From positions 1-14,089 of the forward strand of contig JBFGWM010000048.1 of NCBI GenBank assembly GCA_041588495.1: a DNA stretch of 14,089 nt, written 5' to 3'. This document shows positions 1-7,305 of this stretch, piece by piece. Source of the DNA: JBFGWM01 sp041588495. Its GTDB lineage: Bacteria > Pseudomonadota > Gammaproteobacteria > Pseudomonadales > JBFGWM01. The position numbers and the translations under genes are program-made. Each line of letters starts with the position of its first letter. Position 1 is the first letter of the stretch. The notes below the pieces were generated by a model. The model was not told the DNA's origin. It saw only the letters and a program-made list of their open reading frames with translations, and did no database searches.

Positions 1-1
1 C

Positions 2-1180
2 GAGGACCTGCTGGAACAGGAGGACGACGCACCGATCATCCGCCTGATCAACGCGATCCTCTCCGAGGCGGTGAAAGAGGACGCCTCGGACATCCACATC
101 GAGACCTTTGAGAAGACCCTGGTCGTGCGTTTCCGGGTCGATGGCGTACTGCGTGAAATGGTGCGTCCGAAGCGCGCCCTCGCACCGCTGCTGGTCTCGC
201 GCATCAAGGTCATGGCCAAGATGGACATCGCCGAGAAGCGGGTGCCCCAGGACGGCCGCATCTCCCTGCGACTGGCGGGCCGCGAGGTCGACGTTCGCGT
301 CTCGACCATGCCGTCCAGCTACGGCGAGCGGGTGGTGATGCGAATCCTGGACAAGCAGGCCGGGCGCCTCAGCCTGGCCAGGATCGGCATGGCAGACCGC
401 GACCTCGAGGTCATGGGACGCCTGATCAACACCCACCATGGGATCATCCTGGTCACCGGACCAACCGGGTCCGGGAAGACCACCACTCTTTATTCCGCGC
501 TACAGGAAATCGACTACGCAACGCGCAACATCCTCACCGTCGAGGATCCCATCGAGTACAACCTCGAGGGCATCGGCCAGACCCAGGTCAACAACAAGGT
601 CGACATGACCTTCGCCCGCGGGCTGCGGGCGATGCTGCGCCAGGACCCGGACGTGGTGATGGTGGGCGAGATCCGCGACCTGGAGACCGCCGAGATCGCG
701 GTGCAGGCGAGCCTGACCGGTCACCTGGTGATCTCCACCCTGCACACCAACTCGGCGATCGGCACGGTCACGCGGATGCGCGACATGGGTGTCGAGCCGT
801 TCCTTCTCGCGTCCAGCCTGATCGGGGTGCTGGCCCAGCGCCTGGTGCGGGTCCTGTGCCCCGAATGCAAGAAGCCCTATGCGGCCGACGCCGCGGAGTG
901 CGCCTTCCTGCTGAAGAACACCAAGAAACCGCCCACTATCTATCACGCGACCGGTTGCGATGCCTGCAAGGGACTCGGCTACCGGGGCCGCACCGGCATC
1001 TATGAGCTCGTCGAGATCGATGACGAGATCCGCACCCTGATTCACAACGGTGCAGGCGAGCAGGAAATCGAGATGTACGCCCGCCAGCACGGCCCGAGCA
1101 TACGCTCGGACGGCCGGCAGAAAGTGCTCGACGGGGTGACCACCGTCGAGGAAGTTCTCCGCGTCACCCGCGAAGACTGA
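2..1180 (+). CDS. gspE: Type II secretion ATPase GspE (5' partial)
   Basis: Cytoplasmic hexameric ATPase that powers pseudopilus assembly and protein export by the T2SS. The reading frame is open from base 2, so the true start and the N-terminal domain that docks on GspL lie upstream; the GTG at 71 is internal. Visible in order: end of the N2 domain (SDIHIE near 89-106), Walker A GPTGSGKTTT (about 458-487), Asp box VEDPIEY (about 538-560), Walker B DPDVVMVGEIRD (about 646-681), His box STLHTN (about 733-751), and the zinc-binding tetracysteine element characteristic of GspE, CPEC (856-867) and CDAC (956-967). The CPEC/CDAC element and the downstream gspF-M genes favour GspE over the pilus ATPase PilB. 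All catalytic motifs look intact. It is 11 bases upstream of gspF, first visible gene of the operon. Confidence 0.97.
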   Translation, partial: EDLLEQEDDAPIIRLINAILSEAVKEDASDIHIETFEKTLVVRFRVDGVLREMVRPKRALAPLLVSRIKVMAKMDIAEKRVPQDGRISLRLAGREVDVRVSTMPSSYGERVVMRILDKQAGRLSLARIGMADRDLEVMGRLINTHHGIILVTGPTGSGKTTTLYSALQEIDYATRNILTVEDPIEYNLEGIGQTQVNNKVDMTFARGLRAMLRQDPDVVMVGEIRDLETAEIAVQASLTGHLVISTLHTNSAIGTVTRMRDMGVEPFLLASSLIGVLAQRLVRVLCPECKKPYAADAAECAFLLKNTKKPPTIYHATGCDACKGLGYRGRTGIYELVEIDDEIRTLIHNGAGEQEIEMYARQHGPSIRSDGRQKVLDGVTTVEEVLRVTRED

Positions 1181-1191
1181 CGGGAACCGGC

Positions 1192-2406
1192 GTGGCAGCC
1201 TTCAGTTACCTGGCCCTGGACCCATCGGGGCGCGAAAAGCAGGGCCTGCTCGAGGGCGACAACGCCCGCCAGGTTCGCCAGCAACTGCGCGAACAGGGGC
1301 TGGTCCCGCTCAATGTCGAGGAATCCCACGGCCGCCAGCAGGATGGCAAGCGCGGCGGCGCCCTGTTCGCCCGCGGCATCTCGGCGCGCGACCTCGCCCT
1401 GCTCACCCGCCAGCTGGCAACCCTCGAACAGGCCGGACTGCCCATCGAGCAGAACCTCAAGGCGGTCTCCCAGCAGAGCGAGAAGCCGCGGGTCAAAAGC
1501 ATGTTGCTGTCGATCCGCTCGCGGGTGCTCGAGGGTTACACCCTGGCGCAGAGCCTGGGCGAATTCCCGCACGCGTTCCCGGAACTGTATCGGGCCACCG
1601 TAGAGGCCGGCGAGCACGCCGGGCACCTCGGGCCGATCCTGGAGCGGCTCGCCGATTACACCGAGGCGCGCCACCAGTCCCGCCAGAAGATCCAGCTGAA
1701 AATGCTGTACCCGGTGATCCTGTTGGTCACCGCCATCGCCATCGTCACCTTCCTGCTCGGCTTCGTGGTGCCCGACGTGGTCAAGGTGTTCGCGGATACC
1801 GGCCAGGAGCTGCCCGGGCTGACCCAGGCGATGATCGGCGCCAGCGATTTCATCAAGAATCGCGGCGTGTTCGTGCTGATCGGAGTCATCCTGTTCTTCT
1901 TCGGCTTCGGTTACGCCCTGCGCAACGAAACCTTCAAGAAGAATTGGCACCGCCTGCTCCTGCGCATGCCGGTCGTGGGGCGGTTTGTGCGCGAGGCCAA
2001 CACGGCCCGCTTTGCCAGCACCCTGGCGATCCTCGGCGCCAGCGGCGTGCCCCTGGTCGAAGCGATCAAGATCTCCGGCCAGGTCCTCAGCAACGTGGAA
2101 CTTCGCGAGTCGGTGCAGGAGGCGGGCAAGAAGGTCAGCGAGGGCGCCAGCCTGCACGTCGCACTGGAGCAGACCCGGCACTTCCCGCCGATGATGCTGC
2201 ACATGATCGCCAGCGGCGAGCAGAGCGGGGACCTCGACCAGATGCTGGAACGCACCGCGCGCAACCAGGAGCGCGACCTCGAGGGCATGGTCGAGGCCAT
2301 GGTGGGGATGTTCGAACCCCTCATGCTGCTGGTGATGGGCGGTGTGGTGATGGTCATCGTGCTGGCCATCCTGCTCCCCATACTCAACCTGAATCAGCTA
2401 GTCTGA
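1192..2406 (+). CDS. gspF: Type II secretion inner-membrane platform protein GspF
   Basis: Polytopic inner-membrane protein at the centre of the T2SS assembly platform, thought to couple GspE rotation to pseudopilin insertion. 404 residues, the usual family length. The GTG start gives the typical N-terminus (AAFSYLALDPSGREKQG) and sits 11 bases after the gspE stop. It has two homologous cytoplasmic GspF/PilC domains (about residues 65-190 and 265-390). Hydrophobic segments lie at about 171-195, 224-243 and 373-400. Repeated family signatures are seen, for example LTRQLATLEQAGLPI in the first domain and the matching FASTLAILGASGVPLVEA in the second. Contains no cysteine. The stop overlaps an ATG at 2406 by one base, but I prefer a later start for gspG. 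Confidence 0.97.
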   Translation: MAAFSYLALDPSGREKQGLLEGDNARQVRQQLREQGLVPLNVEESHGRQQDGKRGGALFARGISARDLALLTRQLATLEQAGLPIEQNLKAVSQQSEKPRVKSMLLSIRSRVLEGYTLAQSLGEFPHAFPELYRATVEAGEHAGHLGPILERLADYTEARHQSRQKIQLKMLYPVILLVTAIAIVTFLLGFVVPDVVKVFADTGQELPGLTQAMIGASDFIKNRGVFVLIGVILFFFGFGYALRNETFKKNWHRLLLRMPVVGRFVREANTARFASTLAILGASGVPLVEAIKISGQVLSNVELRESVQEAGKKVSEGASLHVALEQTRHFPPMMLHMIASGEQSGDLDQMLERTARNQERDLEGMVEAMVGMFEPLMLLVMGGVVMVIVLAILLPILNLNQLV

Positions 2407-2444
2407 TGAATACCGTCCGACAGGCAACGACACGAGGCGACGAC

Positions 2445-2888
2445 ATGGAAACCAGGCTTTCCCGGGCGACGGCCCCCGGCTTCACGCTCATCGAGATCAT
2501 GGTGGTAGTCGTGATCCTGGGAATTCTCGGCGCGCTGATCGTGCCGTCCTTCCTCAGCCGGCCCGACGAGGCGAAGGTCACCATCGCCAAGAGCGACATC
2601 CGCGCGATTTCCAGCGCCCTCGACATCTACAAGCTGGACAATCACGCCTACCCGAGCACGGACCAGGGCCTGGAAGCACTGGTCAAGAAGCCCGGCGGCT
2701 TCCCGGAGCCCAAGAACTGGAATCCCGAGGGCTACCTCAAGAAACTGCCCATGGACCCCTGGGGCACCGCTTACCAGTACATCAGTCCCGGCACCGACGG
2801 GCGGCCCTATGACCTCTATTCCCTGGGCGCCGACGGCCAGGAAGGCGGAGAAGGGTTCGCCGCCGACATCGGCAACTGGGACCTCTGA
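2445..2888 (+). CDS. gspG: Major pseudopilin GspG
   Basis: Main subunit of the T2SS pseudopilus. Residues 1-12 form a short basic prepilin leader ending in glycine, cleaved before FTLIE (Phe+1, Glu+5), followed by a hydrophobic helix of about 20 residues. The body has the GspG landmarks: LDIYKLDNHAYPSTDQGLEA, the LPMDPWG segment, and a C-terminal SLGADGQEGGEGF...ADIGNWDL that forms the calcium-binding loop in characterised GspG proteins. With the ATG at 2445 the protein is 147 residues, normal for the family, and a GAGG ribosome-binding site lies about 8 bases upstream. An in-frame ATG at 2406 overlaps the gspF stop and would add 13 residues to the leader; it has no visible ribosome site and would make the leader unusually long. 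Confidence 0.96.
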   Translation: METRLSRATAPGFTLIEIMVVVVILGILGALIVPSFLSRPDEAKVTIAKSDIRAISSALDIYKLDNHAYPSTDQGLEALVKKPGGFPEPKNWNPEGYLKKLPMDPWGTAYQYISPGTDGRPYDLYSLGADGQEGGEGFAADIGNWDL

Positions 2889-2889
2889 C

Positions 2890-2923
2890 CCCGCGGCGCA
2901 AAACCCGGCGGCAGGAACGCGGG
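2890..2923 (+). other. Intercistronic stem between gspG and gspH
   Basis: CCCGCG (2890-2895) can pair with CGCGGG (2918-2923), a perfect 6 bp GC stem with a 22-base loop, filling the gap between the gspG stop and the gspH start. The likely gspH ribosome site (AGGA, about 2913-2916) is in the loop and the 3' arm lies just before the start codon. No T-run follows, so it is not an intrinsic terminator. It might protect the gspG message or dampen gspH translation, fitting the need for much more GspG than GspH. Short GC inverted repeats arise often by chance at this GC content. Confidence 0.3.
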
Positions 2924-2926
2924 CCG

Positions 2927-3463
2927 ATGCTGGCCGTGATGACGGCGCCGCCACGTGCGCAGCGCGCATTCACCCTGGTTGAGATTCTCATTGTCATCGT
3001 CATCATCGGGACGATGGCGAGTCTTGCCGTGCTCAGCATCGGCGGCGGCGACCGCAGCCTGCAACTGGAGCAGGAGGCGCGACGGGTGCACGCTGTGATG
3101 CGCATGGCCGCGGAAAAGGCCATCTTCGAAGGCGAGGAAATCGGTTTCGTGCTGTCCCGGGACGAGTACCACTTCGTGCGTTTCGAGCCGGCCACGGGAG
3201 CGTGGCAGGAACTCGCGACGCGCGAGTATCGCGGACACCCGCTGCCGGTGGGCTTCGATTTTGAACTCGAGGTCGATGGCGATGCGCCGCAACTCGGCGC
3301 CACCTCCGCCGCCCAGCCGTCGGTGCTGTTCCTGTCCAGCGGCGAGGTCACCCCGTTCCTGCTCGCCGTGCAGGACCGCGACCAGCCGCGGGTGGTGTTC
3401 CTGGTCGGCTCCGACGGCTTTTCCGACGTCGAGCTCGACATGCGCGAGGCAGGCGGACTGTGA
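2927..3463 (+). CDS. gspH: Minor pseudopilin GspH
   Basis: Minor subunit of the pseudopilus, placed between the GspI-J-K tip and the GspG shaft in known systems. 178 residues from the ATG at 2927 (AGGA about 10 bases upstream); an ATG at 2939 is a possible alternative. The N-terminus is class III prepilin-like: basic leader, then FTLVEILIVIVIIG with Glu at +5. The residue before the cleavage site (residue 14) is alanine (codon gca), where prepilin peptidase normally requires glycine; the other four pseudopilins here keep glycine. The rest is a beta-rich periplasmic domain without cysteine. Assigned as GspH from its position between G and I, its length and its weak C-terminal conservation. It ends in a 4-base GTGA overlap with gspI. 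Confidence 0.93.
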   Translation: MLAVMTAPPRAQRAFTLVEILIVIVIIGTMASLAVLSIGGGDRSLQLEQEARRVHAVMRMAAEKAIFEGEEIGFVLSRDEYHFVRFEPATGAWQELATREYRGHPLPVGFDFELEVDGDAPQLGATSAAQPSVLFLSSGEVTPFLLAVQDRDQPRVVFLVGSDGFSDVELDMREAGGL

Positions 3464-3855
3464 ACCGTTTCAATGCCGCCCGGAAGGCCGGCTTCACCCT
3501 GCTCGAGGTGATGATTGCACTCGCGGTACTCGCGGTGGCATCGGCCGGGCTGGTGTCGGCCGTTTCCCAGAATGTTCGCCAGGGCGGCTACCTGGAGGAG
3601 AAAACCCTGGCCCTGTGGGTGGCCGGCAACCGGCTTGCCGAGATGCGCGTGGCGCGTGCCTTCCCGGGCACCGGCCGCGCCACCGACGAGGCGGAGCTCG
3701 GCGGTCGCGAGTGGAAGATCCAGGTGGAGACGTCCGAGACGTCCCATCCCGGCCTGCGCCGGGTCGAGGTCAGCGTCGCTCCCGGGAGTCGAGAGTTCGG
3801 TCGCGACTTCCGCCCTATCGTGACCCTGACCGGTTTCCTGGGACAGCCACAATGA
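3460..3855 (+). CDS. gspI: Minor pseudopilin GspI
   Basis: Minor pseudopilin that nucleates the pseudopilus tip complex with GspJ and GspK. 131 residues, typical length. The GTG start lies in a GTGA overlap with the gspH stop, implying translational coupling. An 11-residue basic leader ends in AG, cleaved before FTLLEVMIALAVLAVASAG (Glu at +5). The mature N-terminal region after the membrane helix contains ALWVAGNRLAEMRV, close to the conserved A.W...N.L.E pattern of GspI. The C-terminus ends in a beta-rich domain. No cysteine. Stop overlaps the gspJ start by 4 bases. Confidence 0.95.
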   Translation: MNRFNAARKAGFTLLEVMIALAVLAVASAGLVSAVSQNVRQGGYLEEKTLALWVAGNRLAEMRVARAFPGTGRATDEAELGGREWKIQVETSETSHPGLRRVEVSVAPGSREFGRDFRPIVTLTGFLGQPQ

Positions 3856-4478
3856 ACGGGCGATTGCCACAATCCGGGTTCACGCTGCTCGAAGTGCTGA
3901 TCGCGATCAGCATCTTCGCCATGATCGGTCTCGCCTCCAACCAGGTACTGCGCACGGTAATTGATGCGCAGGCCGCGACCGACAAAAGCAGTGAACGTTT
4001 ACTTCGCATGCAACGCGTTTACCTGGCCCTGTCCCTGGACATGCGCCAGGTGATCGACCGGCCGGTACGGGACCAGTACGGGGACGAGTCACCGCCGGTG
4101 CTGATCCCCCGGCGCGGCTACGCGGTGGAACTGACCCGCACCGGCTGGCGCAATCCGCTGGGCAAGGCACGCTCCAACCTGCAACGGGTTGCCTACGAAC
4201 TCGACGGTGATGTCCTGCTACGCCATTTCTGGACCGTTCTCGATCGCGCCCAGGACACTGAACCGCGCACCCAGACCGTCCTTCGCGACGTCGAGTCGCT
4301 GCAGGTGCGCATGCTCGACCCGGCCGGCGGCTGGCATTCCACCTGGCCTCCGGCACGGCGCGGTATCGGCAGCGGTGACGAGGAGCAGGAGGCGAGCGCA
4401 CTGCCCGCCGCGATCGAGTTGAAACTGGTCACGCCCGATTTCGGCGAACTGCGCTGGGTTTTCGAGGTGGCGGGATGA
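3852..4478 (+). CDS. gspJ: Minor pseudopilin GspJ
   Basis: Tip-complex pseudopilin. The frame is open far upstream, but the ATG at 3852, in an ATGA overlap with the gspI stop, gives the expected prepilin start: eight residues then G9, cleaved before FTLLEVLIAISIFAMIG with Glu+5. 208 residues, matching the family. The body shows the GspJ pattern of an arginine-rich helix (RLLRMQRVYLALSLDMRQ) followed by a beta domain with RRGYAVELTRTGWRNP and YELDGDVLLRHFWTVLDRA. No cysteine. Ends in an ATGA overlap with gspK. Confidence 0.96.
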   Translation: MNGRLPQSGFTLLEVLIAISIFAMIGLASNQVLRTVIDAQAATDKSSERLLRMQRVYLALSLDMRQVIDRPVRDQYGDESPPVLIPRRGYAVELTRTGWRNPLGKARSNLQRVAYELDGDVLLRHFWTVLDRAQDTEPRTQTVLRDVESLQVRMLDPAGGWHSTWPPARRGIGSGDEEQEASALPAAIELKLVTPDFGELRWVFEVAG

Positions 4479-5440
4479 AGACGCCGTTCCGCCAGAGGGG
4501 CGTGGCATTGATCACGGTGTTAATGGTGTTTTTTTTCGCCAGCGCCATCGCCGCCGCCATGGTGTCTCGCCAGCACCTGGATATCCGACGCACCGCCAAT
4601 CTCTCGGAGTACACCCAGGCGGCCCAGTACGCCGCCGGCGTGGAGGCATTCGCGATCCAGTTGCTGCGCGACGATTTCCGCGATGCCCCTGAAGTCGATC
4701 ATGGCGGCGAGACCTGGGCCCAGGAGAACACCGTTTTCGAGGTCGACAACGGCGCCGTCGAATTCAGCATCCGTGACCTTCAGGGGCGCTTCAACATCAA
4801 CTCGCTGGCCGAGGATTCCAAGGGCGTGGCGGAGAAACGCTTCCAGTTGCTGCTCAACCGGCTCGGCATCGACCCCGCAATCTCCGAGATCGTTCGCGAC
4901 TGGCTCGACGAGGACAGCGACAAGGCGGGTTTCGGCGGCGCGGAGGACAACGAGTACCTGCTCATGGAACCGCCCTACCGGGCCGCCAACCGCACCATAA
5001 ATGATATTTCTGAACTACGCTTACTCCAGGGTATGACCGCGGAGAATTACCAGCGTCTGGCGCCGTACCTTTCGGCGCTCCCCCCGGGAACGCCAATCAA
5101 TGTAAACTCGGCGGAAAGCATCGTCCTGCAGTCCCTGGCCCAGGAACTCGGGCAGGTGGAGGCGGACCAGGTGCTTTTTTTTCGGGAGAACCAGCCGTTC
5201 TCCAGCGTGGACGAGAACTTCGTGACCCAGGAATTCGTTCCCGCCGCCGTGAACAAGGAAGGCCTCAGCGTGAACAGCGAGTACTTCGCGATCCAGGTCA
5301 ACGCCCGTTTCGGTGACCGTACCGCCCGCCTCGAGAGCATCGTCCACCGCGATGCCGAGGGCAGGGTTCGGGTGCTGGGCCGCAACCTGGGACGCCGCTT
5401 TGATCGTGCGGCATCCGATGCAAACGGAGAGCGCGGATGA
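4475..5440 (+). CDS. gspK: Minor pseudopilin GspK (pseudopilus tip)
   Basis: Largest minor pseudopilin, capping the pseudopilus tip. 321 residues. The leader MKTPFRQRG is cleaved after G9; the mature N-terminus VALITVLMV lacks Glu at +5, which is normal for GspK, the subunit that does not need it at the tip. Family signatures: FNINSLAED, DWLDEDSD, GAEDNEYLLMEPPYRAANR, ISELRLLQGM and PINVNSA. The acidic stretch before GAED corresponds to the region that binds calcium in known structures. No cysteine, unlike homologues that carry a structural disulfide. ATGA overlaps both with gspJ and with gspL. Confidence 0.97.
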   Translation: MKTPFRQRGVALITVLMVFFFASAIAAAMVSRQHLDIRRTANLSEYTQAAQYAAGVEAFAIQLLRDDFRDAPEVDHGGETWAQENTVFEVDNGAVEFSIRDLQGRFNINSLAEDSKGVAEKRFQLLLNRLGIDPAISEIVRDWLDEDSDKAGFGGAEDNEYLLMEPPYRAANRTINDISELRLLQGMTAENYQRLAPYLSALPPGTPINVNSAESIVLQSLAQELGQVEADQVLFFRENQPFSSVDENFVTQEFVPAAVNKEGLSVNSEYFAIQVNARFGDRTARLESIVHRDAEGRVRVLGRNLGRRFDRAASDANGERG

Positions 5441-6741
5441 GCGACACCCTGCTGATCCTGCTGCCGTCCCTCCCCGGTAACGAGCGGCCCCACCAGACCG
5501 AGGACCTTTTCGCCCAGGTGGTGCGCCTCGATGAACAGGGCCGTCCAGCCGGCGGGGTGGAATCCGGCACTCTGAAATCCATTGGCCATCGCTACTCACC
5601 GGTTGAGCCCGGGACCCGGGAAGTGGTTGCGCTGCTGCCCGGAGAGGATGTCCTGCTCACCTCGGTGGTGCTCCCCGCGCAACGCCAGCGGCAGGTCCGC
5701 CAGGCCCTCCCATACCTCGTCGAGGAAGAGATCGCCCAGGATCCGGACCTCACCCACGTGGTCCTCGGGCCGCCCCTGGATGATGGCAGCAATGCGGTCG
5801 CCGTGGTCGACCGGCAGCTGCTGAAATACTGGATGGACGCGCTGGCCAAGGAAGACATCTACCCGGACTCCATGTGGCCGGAGACCCTGTTCCTGCCACT
5901 GGTTGAGGGCGCGGTCGGTTCGCTGGTGTTCGAGAACGGCCGCTGCCTGTTGCGGACCGGTTTTTTCAGCGCCCTGACCCTGGAACGGGAGACCCTGTTC
6001 GAGAGCCTGAAGATCTGCCTCCCGGACATCGGCACCGAGCGCAAGGCGCTGGTGTGCTGGACCCGCGACGAGGGCGAGGCAACCGGCGAACTGATCATGA
6101 ACCTGGGCATGCAGGTGCAGCCCATACAGATCCGCCAGATGAGTTTCGAGGGCAGCCACCTCGAACTGATCGCCCTGGAGTTCCAGCGCCAGGTGCCGGC
6201 CATGGCCGAACTCAACCTGCTGCAGGGCGATTTCGAGCCCGCGCAGCGGCGCTCGGCGGCCCGAACGCTGGTCGCCTCGGTGGTCGCCGCCGCCCTGGTC
6301 ATTTTCGCGGCACAGGTCGCCTTCGACGTCGGCAGGAGCGTCTACCTGCGCAGCCAGGCCAGCACCTGGGACCAGAGCGCGACCAGCCTGTACCGCGAGT
6401 TGTTTCCCCAGGACCGCCGTATCGTCAACCTGCGGGGCCAGATGGAGAACCACCTGGCGCGCCTGCGTGAAAGCGGCGCCGACGATGACTTCATCGGGTT
6501 GCTGGGCACCGCGGGCAAGTACGCGCAGGCCTTCCCGGGCCGCGACTTCGTGATCCAGCGCATCAACTTCAGTGAACAGAACCGGTCCCTGGTGCTCGAC
6601 CTCCACGTCGGATCCCTGCAGACGCTCGACCGCTACAAGCAGGCACTGGCGCAGAACGGACTCAGCGTGGACATCGCTTCCGCGGTTTCCGAGGACCAGG
6701 TCGTCAAGGCACGCCTGCGCATATCGAGGGCGTCCACATGA
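5437..6741 (+). CDS. gspL: Type II secretion platform protein GspL
   Basis: Bitopic inner-membrane protein that recruits GspE through its cytoplasmic domain and pairs with GspM through its periplasmic domain. 434 residues. An actin-like cytoplasmic region (about 1-270) includes LLPGEDVLL and the VLPAQRQRQVRQALPYLVEEEIAQD segment characteristic of GspL. One membrane helix follows at about 278-298 (LVASVVAAALVIFAAQVAF), then a periplasmic region of about 135 residues with a ferredoxin-like C-terminal domain. All three cysteines are in the cytoplasmic part. The ATG overlaps the gspK stop and the gene stop overlaps the gspM start by 4 bases each. Confidence 0.96.
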   Translation: MSDTLLILLPSLPGNERPHQTEDLFAQVVRLDEQGRPAGGVESGTLKSIGHRYSPVEPGTREVVALLPGEDVLLTSVVLPAQRQRQVRQALPYLVEEEIAQDPDLTHVVLGPPLDDGSNAVAVVDRQLLKYWMDALAKEDIYPDSMWPETLFLPLVEGAVGSLVFENGRCLLRTGFFSALTLERETLFESLKICLPDIGTERKALVCWTRDEGEATGELIMNLGMQVQPIQIRQMSFEGSHLELIALEFQRQVPAMAELNLLQGDFEPAQRRSAARTLVASVVAAALVIFAAQVAFDVGRSVYLRSQASTWDQSATSLYRELFPQDRRIVNLRGQMENHLARLRESGADDDFIGLLGTAGKYAQAFPGRDFVIQRINFSEQNRSLVLDLHVGSLQTLDRYKQALAQNGLSVDIASAVSEDQVVKARLRISRAST

Positions 6742-7292
6742 CCAGCGACGCCAAGCCTGACCGCCTGACCCGCATCGGCTATCGACTGGTCCGGTTCGGG
6801 CCGGTGCGCAAAGTGCGCAGCTGGTACAAGCACCTGTCGCGCAATGATCAGCGCGCGGTCAACCTGCTGGTGATCTTCTTCGCCGGGGTGCTGCTGTACT
6901 TTGCGATCTGGCAGCCGGTACGCACCTCGCTCGACCAGGCCGAGGCGTACTATGAGTCGCGCCGGGAACTGTACCAGTGGGTGCAGTCCACCGCGCCGGA
7001 AATCCGCGAACTGCAGGGCAAATCGGGGGGCGGAACACCGCAGCTCGGTGGGCAGTCCCTGCTGACCATCGTCACCACCACGGCCAAGGAACAGAAGATC
7101 GAGGTCAAGCGCTACGAGCCGAAGGGCGAGAACGCCGTCAGTCTGTGGCTGGAGGGCGTGCCCTTCAACACGGTCATCACCTGGCTGGACTCCCTGCGCG
7201 AGAACTACTCGATCCAGGTGTCGCAGATCTCGGTGGACCGCGAGTCCGGCAAGTCCGGCGTGGTCACCATCAAGATCGCACTCAGCGCCTGA
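6738..7292 (+). CDS. gspM: Type II secretion platform protein GspM
   Basis: Small inner-membrane partner of GspL. 184 residues. A basic cytoplasmic N-terminus of about 40 residues (somewhat long), including SWYKHLSRNDQRAV, the segment usual just before the helix, is followed by one membrane helix at about residues 40-58 (VNLLVIFFAGVLLYFAIW), a short coiled-coil-like stretch (about 60-95) and a ferredoxin-like periplasmic domain (from about 105; SLLTIVTTTAKEQKIEVKRYE). No cysteine. Translationally coupled to gspL by an ATGA overlap. It is the last gene of the operon here: the stop is followed after 13 bases by the end of the convergent dsbA gene, and no gspN is present. Confidence 0.95.
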   Translation: MTSDAKPDRLTRIGYRLVRFGPVRKVRSWYKHLSRNDQRAVNLLVIFFAGVLLYFAIWQPVRTSLDQAEAYYESRRELYQWVQSTAPEIRELQGKSGGGTPQLGGQSLLTIVTTTAKEQKIEVKRYEPKGENAVSLWLEGVPFNTVITWLDSLRENYSIQVSQISVDRESGKSGVVTIKIALSA

Positions 7293-7305
7293 CCCGGCGC
7301 CGCGC

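Noticed and set aside
500..1090. Long minus-strand open frames opposite gspE and gspF (also 1042-2202)
   Set aside because: Antisense shadows of GC-rich coding sequence: low-complexity His/Gln/Ala-rich translations with no family resemblance, fully overlapping well-recognised genes.
3261..3851. Upstream extension of the gspJ frame
   Set aside because: The extension overlaps gspH and gspI and would destroy the N-terminal prepilin signal; the ATG at 3852 gives a normal leader and an ATGA overlap.
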